Part shown: positions 37,630-46,927 of the stretch, piece after piece
Layout: each line of letters opens with the position of its first letter
Position numbering within the stretch: position 1 is the first letter of the stretch
NCBI GenBank assembly: GCA_002011075.2
Contig: MTMA02000006.1
Coordinates: 1,604,599 to 1,668,598 of the forward strand
Reading direction: 5' to 3'
Length of the DNA: 64,000 bases
Origin: Candidatus Scotarchaeum otlingeri
GTDB lineage: Archaea > Thermoproteota > Nitrososphaeria > Geothermarchaeales > JDFR-13
Program-made: the position numbers and the translations under genes
The notes under the pieces: model-generated
Told to the model about the DNA's origin: nothing
What the model saw: only the letters and a program-made list of their open reading frames with translations
Database searches by the model: none

Positions 37630-37887
37630 ATGATGGTAAAAGTCAAGATAGTAATTAAATACTGTGTTCCATGTGGGCATCTGCCAAAAGTAATAGAGCT
37701 CACGCGTGCGATTCTGAACAGCCTTGGGCAAGAGCTAAATAAAAATATTGAGTACTCTATAATTCCATGGGATGAAGGAGTCTTTGAAGTTTGGATTAAT
37801 AATGAGATAGTTTTTAGTAGAAAGGATGAAAAAAGGTTTCCTGAGCCTGATGAGATAGTCCAAGCAGTCAAAAACAGATGTGCATGA
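37630..37887 (+). CDS. Rdx/SelW-like thioredoxin-fold protein, cysteine form
   Basis: 85 residues with an early CxxC (KYCVPCGHLPKVIELTRAILNSLG) and a WINNEIVFSRKDEKRFPEPDEIV segment, matching the Rdx family (SelW, SelT, SelH) where the second Cys is often selenocysteine. Here it is plain Cys (TGT...TGT), so no selenium recoding is needed. Probably a small redox protein. Divergent from mfnB by about 125 nt. Confidence 0.72.
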   Translation: MMVKVKIVIKYCVPCGHLPKVIELTRAILNSLGQELNKNIEYSIIPWDEGVFEVWINNEIVFSRKDEKRFPEPDEIVQAVKNRCA

Positions 37888-38029
37888 TAAACGTTTTCGA
37901 TATATATTTTATGTTAAAGTACCATTTTTATTTTTATCATAATAAGCAAAAATTTTCTTTCTTACTGATATATATTGTTTACTATTTAACTAACTACTTC
38001 CATATTAATGATTGTGTGGTGAAAATTTA

Positions 38030-38446
38030 TTGTCTATTGTTGGTAAAGAGAATGTTATCAATCGTGTTTCTGCACGTTTTGATGATGGATGGATTGTATT
38101 TCTGTCGTTGATAGGCCCGATGGAAGTAATGAAGAATTTACAAGAAAACATTTTTCCTGTAGATACTGATCTTGAGAAAGACTTTGAGGTTGCTGTTGCA
38201 AGAACAGCGGAACAATTAGCTATATTTTACATATTCAAGAATATCAGGAATTTAGATGATTATCTTAATAAAAAAGCTGAGGCAAGTGAGTTCCACGAGC
38301 TACTTAGCTCGCAATTTAAGAAGTTTAGAAATAAATCTGGTCTTTTTTTATTGATATACGAGGATCCTGAAACCGAAAATTATGTTTTAAGTGTTTCTGA
38401 CGATAAGAAAGTTATGGTTGATCTTTTATCTCAACTATTAACATAA
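38030..38446 (+). CDS. hypothetical protein
   Basis: 138 residues; I start at TTG 38030 because GGTGA sits 7 nt ahead, rather than at the track's 38012. No family recognised. Mixed alpha/beta composition: an N-terminal strand pair (RVSARFDDGWIVFLSLIG), an acidic helix (TDLEKDFEVAVARTAEQLAIFYIF) and a charged helical middle, then strands (GLFLLIYEDPETENYVLSV). No membrane segments. Soluble, possibly regulatory. Sits between the Rdx gene and a convergent unknown. Confidence 0.6.
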   Translation: MSIVGKENVINRVSARFDDGWIVFLSLIGPMEVMKNLQENIFPVDTDLEKDFEVAVARTAEQLAIFYIFKNIRNLDDYLNKKAEASEFHELLSSQFKKFRNKSGLFLLIYEDPETENYVLSVSDDKKVMVDLLSQLLT

Positions 38447-38485
38447 GTGTTGTTCATAATTATTATGTAATTCTTTGCATTCATA

Positions 38486-38953
38486 TTATCTTTTTTCTAC
38501 TATCCGCCAACGCTCTATTAAGAGCCGATCCCCATATTCTTTTTCTTTTATTCTTGTTAATTTATAACCAGCTTCTTCTAGAGCTGCGTGTAAAACCGGC
38601 GTCAATATTAAGCTTGGAACCATACCTGAGGTTCGGAGCTTTACATTCATATTCCAAGTTATCGGTTTCCTTATCGTTACTTCAATAATGTCATCACATA
38701 TCTCTTCAATTGTCATACTTTCTATGAAACCCATATTTTTGAAAAAATTTCCTATTTTGTCTAAGATAACCCTAGGAGGGTCTTCATTGGAAATACCCAT
38801 TTTATCCTTTAATTCGTCATACAATATCTTGCCACTATGCCAAACAATATCCCATGCCTCATCACCGATCTTTTGATAAATAGCTTTATAAAGAGCATAT
38901 ATAATTAAACTCGCAAATGGTTTATCAAGGGGCACAATTTTTTTCCTAGACAT
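38486..38953 (-). CDS. conserved hypothetical protein, weakly V4R-like
   Basis: 155 residues from ATG at 38953, chosen because GGTGG precedes it; the track adds 10 residues. The N-terminal helices (IWHSGKILYDELKDKMGI-type, then DPPRVILDKIGNFFKNMGF) and following strands are faintly like V4R small-molecule binding domains, but I do not regard this as identification. No transmembrane segment, no obvious catalytic motif. Lies 40 nt after the permease gene on the same strand. Confidence 0.5.
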   Translation of the reverse strand: MSRKKIVPLDKPFASLIIYALYKAIYQKIGDEAWDIVWHSGKILYDELKDKMGISNEDPPRVILDKIGNFFKNMGFIESMTIEEICDDIIEVTIRKPITWNMNVKLRTSGMVPSLILTPVLHAALEEAGYKLTRIKEKEYGDRLLIERWRIVEKR

Positions 38954-38993
38954 AATTAAACTACCACCGGTAACTACTCCCAATATCGTTATA

Positions 38994-40406
38994 TTATAAA
39001 CCTATGATATAAAAGCGTAAATACAGTATTGCAACCGCCATTATAAAGCTGGGTACAGCAGTTATCACCCCTACTTTTACCCACTGCCTCATAGCAATTG
39101 TGCCTATTTTCCTTCTCTCTAATAAGCCCATAACCACTATAGACGCTGTTGCACCTACTGGGGTTAGCAAAGCCATAAAGACCCCACCAAAAAGTAACCC
39201 CCACCATAATGGAAAGATGTTGATGCCTACTTCAGCAATACTATGGACAACAGGTGAAAATGTCGCGACAGCCAGAACGTTGTCCATAACTGGACTTAAA
39301 AGGCCTACAATAATTGTGACCAATAGAAAAATTATATTATCATTTCCACCTGCTAAGTTAAATATATATCCAGCAATTAGATTAGTTATTCCGACAAGCT
39401 TCAATGTACCTACCGAAGCGAAGAAAGCCATAAAAAAAGTTAAAGTCCACCAGTCAACTTTATGTACAATAATATCATGTGCGTGATCTTTCTCGAATAA
39501 TAATGCTATACCAGAAAATATTAAAGGTATGGCGAGCAATATTGTCTCTGGTGAGATATACGCATTATATATATAGCCTAATAAATCTGCTATCTGCTTG
39601 TGAATAACTATTCCGCCTACTGTTCCTAAAAATATGAACCAGAGTTTCCTTAGTTGGTTAGGTTCTATCTGGTACCTAAGCTCCGATACCTCCTCTAACT
39701 TTACCTCTTTCATACCTTCTTGAAGGTCTTGAATATTTTCCTTAAACAGCTTTAGCATTATCCAGATAATGTAAATTGTTGCTAGTATAGTTATTGGGGT
39801 CGCCCATCTCAAGAAATCTGTCATTGTTAAATTTCCTTCAAATGCTACAATTATGGCTACAGGGTCACCTACAACTGTTGCACTTCCACCGATTATAGTG
39901 GTAAATGTAATTCCAAGTATGAGGTTTAACGGATCCGTATTATATAATCTGGCTATTTCCCAGGTCATCGCAGCCATGAATAATATTGCTGTTACTTCGT
40001 CAACTAACGCACTAAATACCGCGGACAAAGCCATTAATATGGCTACTAATCTATTAGCATTAGTACCTACTATTCGGATGATACGTATCGTAATATATTC
40101 AAAGAAGTGTGCTTCTTCCAGATAACCAATTATGGTCATCATCGCAATTAGAAAAATGATTATATCTATGTGTGCGAAGGCGATTAATGTTGATATGTCT
40201 AGTAATCCCAGCATCAGCAACATTGATACTCCTATTAACCCGAAAGGTAAACGTAGATTCCAATAAAGTAGTGTTCCTGCTATCAATGAGGCAAATACAG
40301 CTAGTGAGACTATCTGTCTTAAACTAAGTCCTGACAAAACACTGAGTATAATAATAACTGATAATACACCGAAATATATTATTTTCTTGTCGATTCTGAC
40401 CATCAT
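38994..40406 (-). CDS. ArsB/NhaD-type ion transporter (SLC13-like permease)
   Basis: 470 residues with about 11-12 membrane helices. The pseudo-repeat segments FSALVDEVTAILFMAAMTWEIA and LLSPVMDNVLAVATFSPVVHS each hold an Asp/Asn pair, and TTIIGGSATVVGDPVAIIVAF is the paired re-entrant loop, as in arsenite permeases and NhaD sodium/proton antiporters. Start ATG at 40406 has GAGGTGA 5 nt ahead. Whether it moves arsenite, sodium or a dicarboxylate cannot be decided. No arsR or arsenate reductase is adjacent. Confidence 0.8.
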   Translation of the reverse strand: MMVRIDKKIIYFGVLSVIIILSVLSGLSLRQIVSLAVFASLIAGTLLYWNLRLPFGLIGVSMLLMLGLLDISTLIAFAHIDIIIFLIAMMTIIGYLEEAHFFEYITIRIIRIVGTNANRLVAILMALSAVFSALVDEVTAILFMAAMTWEIARLYNTDPLNLILGITFTTIIGGSATVVGDPVAIIVAFEGNLTMTDFLRWATPITILATIYIIWIMLKLFKENIQDLQEGMKEVKLEEVSELRYQIEPNQLRKLWFIFLGTVGGIVIHKQIADLLGYIYNAYISPETILLAIPLIFSGIALLFEKDHAHDIIVHKVDWWTLTFFMAFFASVGTLKLVGITNLIAGYIFNLAGGNDNIIFLLVTIIVGLLSPVMDNVLAVATFSPVVHSIAEVGINIFPLWWGLLFGGVFMALLTPVGATASIVVMGLLERRKIGTIAMRQWVKVGVITAVPSFIMAVAILYLRFYIIGL

Positions 40407-40787
40407 GTTCACCTCTCTTAAAGAAATCATGTTTATGGGTAGGCTTTATATTCTCTTAACAATATAATCTTTATATTATTGAGCGCAAGCATGTATATAT
40501 GCTATGATATATAAAAATCAATAAGTAAGTTATTATATTTCATAAAGATGCTCTAAGAATATGAGTAACTAGGGTAATTATAAAAAATTAACTTCTCAAT
40601 CTATATATGAAGTTATCTTTCTTATATATAATGAATTTATAATATCTATATTTGACTTAGATAATAGCTATATTATTCTCAGTATATAGTTATAAAAAAT
40701 ATAGTAATCTATCAAACAAGACCTTAGTTTTGTTTTTCGCAAAAATTTATTTATTATCTTAACGAAATATAAAATGAGGTGTAATAA
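40407..40787. other. very AT-rich divergent intergenic region
   Basis: These 381 nt separate the permease from the secreted-peptide gene. I see no coding potential above noise. Contents: a short palindrome AGCAT-N6-ATGCT at 40488-40503, several TATA-like runs, and TTTATTTATTA near 40746-40756 that fits as the TATA box of the downstream peptide. Large size for a single divergent promoter region. Confidence 0.5.
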
Positions 40788-40982
40788 ATGAATAAAGCCA
40801 TAATATTGTTGGTCCTAGTTTTAACACTGATGTTTTTGCCGACCGTCGTAAACGTAGCAGAAAACATACTAACAACAGTACTTCCCTCCTTTGTAAAAGT
40901 GCACCTACCAATAGCATTCGACGCATCTATACAAGGACCCGGTGGTGGAGACGAAATAGAAGACCCAGTATACCCGGCATAA
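40788..40982 (+). CDS. small secreted peptide
   Basis: 64 residues. Residues 2-24 form a hydrophobic signal (KAIILLVLVLTLMFLPTVVNVA) of the Sec type with a small-residue cut site near A24; the remaining 40 residues end in an acidic, Gly/Pro-rich tail (GPGGGDEIEDPVYPA). GAGGTG lies 6 nt before the ATG, and a TATA box about 35 bp before, both strong for a real gene. It precedes a double Lrp-type regulator by 52 nt. No family recognised. Could be a peptide signal, a small surface component or a lipid-associated peptide. Confidence 0.65.
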   Translation: MNKAIILLVLVLTLMFLPTVVNVAENILTTVLPSFVKVHLPIAFDASIQGPGGGDEIEDPVYPA

Positions 40983-41034
40983 AAACCCCATAAACATTTT
41001 TTATATTCCATTTTTATTTTTATTATGAGCGAGT

Positions 41035-42186
41035 ATGTATGCAGCTTCGTTAAGAAAAATAAAAAAATATAAACAGTTTGATTCAATGGATCTAATAATA
41101 GTTGAGGCTTTAGGAAAATATGGTCCTAGAAATATACTGAAAATCGCTAATTACTTAGGATTGGCAGAGTCAACACTTAGATATCGTATAAACAATATGA
41201 TAAAGAGAAAGCTTCTTAAATTACACACAAATGTTTACCACACATCTCTCGGGCTTAAAAAGGTATTAATATTCGCTGATATTGATAAAATGTACAGCAC
41301 ATTAATAGAAAAATTCATGACTATAAACGATTTCTGGGCATTTATATCTAGAATACATGGACTGAAAGAAGGGATACATGCGCTATATACGGTGCCTATA
41401 AGATATGTAAATAAACTTAATGAATATCTTGAAGCACTGGCTAGCCACAACATTATAAGAACGTACGAAATATACTATTCTACATGTTTTCATAGAGTCA
41501 ATCCTACAATGACATGGTTTGATTTAAAAATTAATGATTGGAGATTTGATTGGCAAGGACTTATTAAAGAAATTGAAATCAGTAGTACGTATTTGCCTTA
41601 TACATTGCGTGATCCTGCTGATTTTCCTATTTTGGCTGATGAGATGGATGTTTTTATATTAAAGGAATTAGAGAAGAATGCCATTGTCTCTTTTAGGGAG
41701 ATCGCTAAAAAAACAGGGACTACGCCGCAGAATATTTATTACCATTATCATCATCATATTGTTGCAAACAGGTTAATTGAAGATTTTCAGATATATCTAA
41801 GAAAGTATGATCCTATGTGTAGTGTTTTGCCATACTTTATCATCGATTTTCATGATAAAGATATTTTTGCTAAGGTAGCTAATTCGTTGAGGAATAAGCC
41901 TTTTGTGGAGGTTTTAGGAAAGATTTTAGGTCGTAATACTTTGTTTATCTCGGCTAATTTACCTCTGAATGAATTTGTGAATATGTTGAATACTTTGAAT
42001 GAAATGGTTGCGCTTGGTTATATCAATGAATATAGGTATTATCTCTCCTATCCTCTTGAGGGTGGTAGACGGCAAACGATACCTTATAAGAACTTTGTCA
42101 ATGGTTCGTGGATGTATCATCACGATGAGTATATGAGAGAATTGGAGGATCTATATAAAAAAGTAAAAACAGAACTTAAGTCTTAA
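41035..42186 (+). CDS. tandem Lrp/AsnC-like transcription regulator
   Basis: 383 residues made of two copies of an HTH-plus-sensor unit. HTH 1 (about residues 18-60): DLIIVEALGKYGPRNILKIANYLGLAESTLRYRINNM; HTH 2 (about 205-250): DVFILKELEKNAIVSFREIAKKTGTTPQNIYYHY. Each is followed by a 100-140 residue alpha/beta region. Single-chain fusion means one polypeptide can bind two half-sites. Function unknown; the upstream secreted peptide (52 nt away) and the downstream phosphodiesterase are likely partners or targets. Confidence 0.7.
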   Translation: MYAASLRKIKKYKQFDSMDLIIVEALGKYGPRNILKIANYLGLAESTLRYRINNMIKRKLLKLHTNVYHTSLGLKKVLIFADIDKMYSTLIEKFMTINDFWAFISRIHGLKEGIHALYTVPIRYVNKLNEYLEALASHNIIRTYEIYYSTCFHRVNPTMTWFDLKINDWRFDWQGLIKEIEISSTYLPYTLRDPADFPILADEMDVFILKELEKNAIVSFREIAKKTGTTPQNIYYHYHHHIVANRLIEDFQIYLRKYDPMCSVLPYFIIDFHDKDIFAKVANSLRNKPFVEVLGKILGRNTLFISANLPLNEFVNMLNTLNEMVALGYINEYRYYLSYPLEGGRRQTIPYKNFVNGSWMYHHDEYMRELEDLYKKVKTELKS

Positions 42187-42381
42187 ATTATTTACCAATA
42201 TTCTTTTATAATACACTCAATTAAAAATATTAGAAAATATATAAGGTGGACCTTAGGAGCCTAAAAAGGCCGTTATAGGTACTTTTTCTTTCCGTACTTC
42301 TATGTTCACGGAGGAGACAATAGGATATAGTAATGATAGTTTAATTATACAGTTGCATTATTTATTTTTTGGTGATATTAT

Positions 42382-44130
42382 TTGAAAAAGCATAAAATTA
42401 TTCTAGTTGTAACTATATTAATAATACTTTTAGCTGGATTTGGTGTACAAACATATATCACTGGGATATGGTCAAGCTGGGTTGACTATAGATCACCGTT
42501 ATCCGGATTCGTTGTGGCTGGTGATGACTGGTCTAGTTCTGCCATTGGTAATCGCGTCATTATTATACTTATAGATGGGGCCCGGCCTGATGTAGTCGAT
42601 GAATACTCATCAAAAGGCGTATATCAATTTATTAGGCAAAATGGTGTTTTGTTTAGCAATGCTTATGCCGTTACCCCCACTTATTCTGTACCTGCTAGAG
42701 CCGCTATATCAACAGGATTACCACACGAACTCTCCGGAGTATCCAGTAACTGGTATGATGCTGGAACGCTCGAGATTCCAAGTATTTTTTCACTGGCGCA
42801 TAACAGGGGATTATATGTAGCAGCTATAGGCGACGGGTCCATAGAAACATTATTCGGTGACTATTTAGATGTATATATAGAAATCGAGGAGAAAGAGGGA
42901 CATATGTATGATTCTATAAATGCGGCGATAGAGCTCCTTGATAGTAATAATCCTCCTAATTTACTATGGATAGGATTAGCAGATGTCGATCATTATGGGC
43001 ACCTATACGGTGCTAAATCTAGTGAATATAAGTCTGCGGTTGAGGAGGCCGGCACTCTTATCGAGGATTTTATTCAGTTTTTGATGGATAAGAATATATT
43101 TGATGATACTCTGCTGGTGGTTGTGAGTGACCATGGGCATCTTGACAGAGGGGGACATGGTGGAGAAGAAGAAGTCGTAAAACGGATTTACTTAGGTCTG
43201 GTAGGAGGGGGAGTAAAACAAAACTTGGAGATAGTTGAAAGTGTTTATCAAATGAGTATTGCCCCGACAATATTAGCTTATTTAGGCCTTTCACCTAATT
43301 TGATAGCTTATTCACCGCCACTTCATAAAGCCTTTATGGACGAATATCAAGAAATATTTTCTAGGTATTCGTCTAGGCTTATCGAAATATATTTAGATGC
43401 ATTATATTATTTAATGCAGGAATATGACATAGACCCTATATTATATCAAGATAAGCTAGACCAAGTTTTAGAGTACAAAAATCTTATATCGAACAGCATT
43501 TTAAATAAAGACTTCGTTCAAGCATTGAACTATTCATCACATGCTTATTCTAATTTAGAAGATATTTATGGAGAGATACGTAACTCAATAATCACGAGGA
43601 CATCGGCTATACGATATTCCTTAATAAGTGTTATAGGTGTTATTTCTGTCTTGCTTCTTTATATCAGTTATAAATTGCTGCTAGGACGACAGTTAATAAT
43701 ACCATTTACATCCGCAGTTATTATTTCAGCTGTATTTTGGACCATGTTCATAGGGCTATTTGGCTATTCGACATCGATGTCTGCTATTAATGTACTTGAA
43801 GACTATATAACTGCGGTCATGTTTTCTACATTACTAGCAGTAATAATTGGAGCGGTCGTTGCATCTATATGGCTAAGAAAAATTCTTATGTATGTAGATA
43901 AGTGGTTCATCATAGTTTCAGTATATTTAATAACTATACTTATTGCAATGATTATTCTCAGTATACCTACTATGATCATGATATTTCAGTATGGATATAA
44001 AGTGATATTCCCGTTTCCCAATTGGACGATTGGATATCTATATTACACATCTGTTCTTTCCATAATGTTTATGATGCTGTTTAACTGGATTATAGCAGTT
44101 ATATTGGTTGTATTTTTATATAAAAAGTAG
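42382..44130 (+). CDS. membrane-anchored type I phosphodiesterase / nucleotide pyrophosphatase-like enzyme
   Basis: 582 residues. N-terminal signal anchor (residues 5-28), then an alkaline-phosphatase-superfamily domain outside the cell: IIILIDGARPDVVDE (metal Asp), AVTPTYSVPARAAISTG (nucleophile region), GLADVDHYGH and VVSDHGHLDRGGHGGEE (metal ligands). The last 170 residues contain about five hydrophobic helices, unlike soluble NPPs but like GPI-ethanolamine-phosphate transferases. Could hydrolyse or transfer phosphodiesters at the cell surface. Start is TTG after GGTGATATT. Preceded by 195 nt of intergenic DNA containing small imperfect repeats. Confidence 0.8.
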   Translation: MKKHKIILVVTILIILLAGFGVQTYITGIWSSWVDYRSPLSGFVVAGDDWSSSAIGNRVIIILIDGARPDVVDEYSSKGVYQFIRQNGVLFSNAYAVTPTYSVPARAAISTGLPHELSGVSSNWYDAGTLEIPSIFSLAHNRGLYVAAIGDGSIETLFGDYLDVYIEIEEKEGHMYDSINAAIELLDSNNPPNLLWIGLADVDHYGHLYGAKSSEYKSAVEEAGTLIEDFIQFLMDKNIFDDTLLVVVSDHGHLDRGGHGGEEEVVKRIYLGLVGGGVKQNLEIVESVYQMSIAPTILAYLGLSPNLIAYSPPLHKAFMDEYQEIFSRYSSRLIEIYLDALYYLMQEYDIDPILYQDKLDQVLEYKNLISNSILNKDFVQALNYSSHAYSNLEDIYGEIRNSIITRTSAIRYSLISVIGVISVLLLYISYKLLLGRQLIIPFTSAVIISAVFWTMFIGLFGYSTSMSAINVLEDYITAVMFSTLLAVIIGAVVASIWLRKILMYVDKWFIIVSVYLITILIAMIILSIPTMIMIFQYGYKVIFPFPNWTIGYLYYTSVLSIMFMMLFNWIIAVILVVFLYKK

Positions 44131-44143
44131 CTTCCTATATTCT

Positions 44144-46570
44144 TCAACTTTTTCTCTTAATCTCAGGAGTATATCTCTTCATCAGCAGACTCCATGATGT
44201 TACAGATACCGAGCTGAGAGCCATAGCTATACCTGCTAATGCAGGATATAGAAGGCCCATAGCGGCTATAGGTATTAGAATCGTATTATATATAAATGCC
44301 CAAAACAGATTTTCTTTGACCTGTCTGATCGTCCTTTTGCTCAACTGTATAGCCGCCACAACGTCTCTAAGGTCATCTCTTATCAGAATAATATCTCCAG
44401 CCTCAATAGCTATATCTGTCCCGCTTCCTATAGCGAAACCTACATCAGCTTGAGTTAAGGCAGGTGCATCATTTACACCATCCCCAACCATTCCAACTTT
44501 ATAACCTTGTTCCTGCAGCTTCTTTAATTCTTTTGCTTTAGCTCCCGGTAGCACATTTGCGAGGACCATATCGATACTCAACATTCTACCCACTGCTTTA
44601 GCTGTCCTTTCATTATCTCCCGTTATCATCCCTACTTTAATGCCCATTCTTCTAACTTCCTCGAGCGCTATCTTAGCTTCAGGCCGCGGTGTATCCATAA
44701 TACCTACAAGTCCGACAAGTTTATTGTTTAAGGCTATGGCAACAACCGTTTTACCTTGCTCCATTAGTTCATTAGCGATTCTCTCATGCCCATTCATGTC
44801 TACTCCTTCTTCCTTTAGTAGTCTAAGGCTACCTATAAGTATACTGTGTCCATTGTAAGATGCCCATGCGCCTTTTCCTGGTATTGAAATGAAGTCATCA
44901 GGCTCTTCGATCTTTATGCCCTTTTCATCTGCTGCCTTCATTATCGCTTTAGCTAATGGATGCTCAGAGTTTTTTTCAGCGATAGCAGCTAACCGTAATA
45001 TTTCATTTGCAGCATCTTTACCGCCATTAGTGGATATGTCAAGTGTAATTAAGGGTACAACATCAGTGACCTCTGGGCTACCTTTAGTTAATGTTCCTGT
45101 TTTATCAAATATTAGTACGTCTAATTTACCAGCTAATTCTAGGGCCTCTCCACTTTTTATTATTGTTCCATATTCAGCGCCTTTACCCATACCTACCATT
45201 ACAGCCGTGGGTGTTGCTAATCCCAATGCACATGGACAAGCTACTACCAAAACTGCAACCATATTTATTAATGCTTTTGAGATTGGTGCTCCTAAGAAAA
45301 AGTACCATACGCTGAATGTAGCAATAGCTATACCTATTACTAGGAGAGCAAATCTTCCAGCTACCATATCCACTATTTTTTGTATAGGAGGCTTACTGCT
45401 TACTGCCTCTTCCACAAGTTTAACTACTTGGGCTAAAAAAGTATCATTGCCTATTTTAGTGGCTTTTATTTTTAGTGCTCCTTCTCTATTCACTGTACCT
45501 CCTATAACTTCGTCTCCTGGCTTCTTCTCTACAGGTATTGATTCGCCTGTGACCATGGATTCATCGACAGCTGAGTGACCCTCTATTACGATGCCATCTG
45601 TAGGAATCTTTTCTCCGGGTCTAACAAACATTATATCTCCGACTTGTATTAATTCTATAGGAACCTCTTTTTCTCGGCCGTCTATGAGTAATGTAGCTCT
45701 TTTAGGTCTTAGTTCAAGGAGTTTTTTGATGACTGCCGATGTTTTGCCTTTTGTTTTGGTTTCAAGGTATTTACCGAGTAATACAAAAGAAATAACTACC
45801 GCCGAGACATCGAAATATAAGTATTGCCATTGCGGTAGAGGAAAGGTGTACCAAACACTCATTACATATGCCGCTGTAGTTCCAATAGAAACTAGCGTAT
45901 CCATGGTCGCCGTATACATTTTAGCGGCGCTATATGCACCTTTATAAAAAGGAAAGCCTACATAAAACTGTACTATACCAGTAAATAAGATAAGGATAAT
46001 TCCTGCCATGAGAGTATTCGCATATGGCAGGAAGCTAAATATCTCAGGATAATTATATAGTACTATTATTGTTGATAATAATAATCCTAATGCAACTGAT
46101 TTTTTTAATTTCTTGGCTTGAAGTTCTTCTGCAGTCAATGCGAATTCTTCGCTTAGCACCTCCAATCCATAGTCTGCAATAACTTTTTTTATGTCAACTA
46201 GAGATACTAGTGTGGGGTTATACTCTAGTTTAATCATATTACCAACATAATTTACAGACACATTTCTAATTCCATCTAATTCCCTGAGTTTATCTTCAAG
46301 TAAGTTTGCATCTATCTGGTCCTTTAGACCGCTAATCCTGATCGTTATTCTTTCATAAACAACGTCATAACCTGCGGCCCGCACAGCCTCCTCGATTTTA
46401 TCTAGGCTAACTATCTTTGGATCGAACGTAACCATTGCTTTTTCTGATGCAAAACTTACTTCAGCTTTTTCAACACCTTTTAATTTGTTTATATTGTTCT
46501 CTATCGTTGTTGCGCATCCTGCGCAATGCATTCCCCCTATTTGTAACACTATTCTCTTTTTTTCTGTCAT
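44144..46570 (-). CDS. copA: copper-translocating P-type ATPase
   Basis: 808-residue P1B-type ATPase. N-terminal HMA domain has GMHCAGC; a second HMA-like domain (residues about 74-140) has lost its CxxC. Core motifs: [12 protein letters not shown] (CPC metal site), DKTGTLTKG (phosphorylated Asp), SEHPLAKAI and [12 protein letters not shown]. Eight membrane helices. It exports Cu+ from the cytoplasm, given CPC. ATG is preceded by GGGAGGCGATGAAG. Upstream, 60 nt away on the same strand, is the YHS mini-protein, and copper-type regulators follow on the other strand. Confidence 0.95.
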   Translation of the reverse strand: MTEKKRIVLQIGGMHCAGCATTIENNINKLKGVEKAEVSFASEKAMVTFDPKIVSLDKIEEAVRAAGYDVVYERITIRISGLKDQIDANLLEDKLRELDGIRNVSVNYVGNMIKLEYNPTLVSLVDIKKVIADYGLEVLSEEFALTAEELQAKKLKKSVALGLLLSTIIVLYNYPEIFSFLPYANTLMAGIILILFTGIVQFYVGFPFYKGAYSAAKMYTATMDTLVSIGTTAAYVMSVWYTFPLPQWQYLYFDVSAVVISFVLLGKYLETKTKGKTSAVIKKLLELRPKRATLLIDGREKEVPIELIQVGDIMFVRPGEKIPTDGIVIEGHSAVDESMVTGESIPVEKKPGDEVIGGTVNREGALKIKATKIGNDTFLAQVVKLVEEAVSSKPPIQKIVDMVAGRFALLVIGIAIATFSVWYFFLGAPISKALINMVAVLVVACPCALGLATPTAVMVGMGKGAEYGTIIKSGEALELAGKLDVLIFDKTGTLTKGSPEVTDVVPLITLDISTNGGKDAANEILRLAAIAEKNSEHPLAKAIMKAADEKGIKIEEPDDFISIPGKGAWASYNGHSILIGSLRLLKEEGVDMNGHERIANELMEQGKTVVAIALNNKLVGLVGIMDTPRPEAKIALEEVRRMGIKVGMITGDNERTAKAVGRMLSIDMVLANVLPGAKAKELKKLQEQGYKVGMVGDGVNDAPALTQADVGFAIGSGTDIAIEAGDIILIRDDLRDVVAAIQLSKRTIRQVKENLFWAFIYNTILIPIAAMGLLYPALAGIAMALSSVSVTSWSLLMKRYTPEIKRKS

Positions 46571-46629
46571 TCTTCATCGCCTCCCTTTATGAACAAAAAA
46601 GAGGGGGTATATGGATTTTATTCTATAAT

Positions 46630-46794
46630 CTAATGGCCGTGATGATGCTTAGAATGTAGATATTTATGAGGGTTTTTATCAAACTCTGCTTTACAATGTC
46701 CACAGCAAAAATAATATTTTTTACCCTCAAATTCGCTGATATATGTTGTTTTACTCTCATCTACTTCCATACCACATACTGGGTCTATTGCCAT
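46630..46794 (-). CDS. YHS-domain metal-binding mini-protein
   Basis: Not in the ORF track because of its size. 54 residues: MAIDPVCGMEVDESK, then FCCGHCKAEF, ending in a His-rich tail (HSKHHHGH). PVCGM and CxxC spacing is the YHS domain found beside or inside copper/heavy-metal ATPases. GGTGATA precedes the ATG by 6 nt. Encoded 60 nt upstream of copA on the same strand, so probably one operon; it may sense or hand over copper. Confidence 0.85.
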   Translation of the reverse strand: MAIDPVCGMEVDESKTTYISEFEGKKYYFCCGHCKAEFDKNPHKYLHSKHHHGH

Positions 46795-46844
46795 CTTATA
46801 TCACCATACCTTTTAATCTACTTATTATGATATGAAGCTTATTT

Positions 46845-46859
46845 TTTCCATTTTGGAAA
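46845..46859. promoter_or_regulatory. inverted repeat in the YHS-copA / ArsR-like divergent promoter region
   Basis: TTTCC-N5-GGAAA lies between the divergent YHS-copA operon and the membrane HTH gene, about 50 bp before the YHS start and 70 bp before the other. Position suits an operator for a metal regulator; five-base arms are short, so this may be chance. Confidence 0.35.
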
Positions 46860-46927
46860 GGCATCAATCTGTTAATTTGCTTAGAATCTATTAATTAAAA
46901 ATTTCATTAATAATTTAGGGGTGTGGT

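Noticed and set aside
37878-38111. 77-aa aromatic-rich + strand ORF
   Set aside because: Low-complexity translation of AT-rich intergenic DNA, overlapping the better-supported gene at 38030 in another frame.
40488-40503. AGCAT-N6-ATGCT palindrome
   Set aside because: Five-base arms in AT-rich intergenic DNA, likely chance.
42240-42320. Small imperfect inverted repeats (CCTTAGGAGCCTAAAAAGG, GTAC-N11-GTAC) before the phosphodiesterase gene
   Set aside because: Short arms with bulges; no known RNA element recognised and not strong enough to call.
44889-45578. 229-aa ORF on the + strand
   Set aside because: Antisense shadow of copA; serine- and alanine-rich translation with no ribosome-binding site or recognisable fold.
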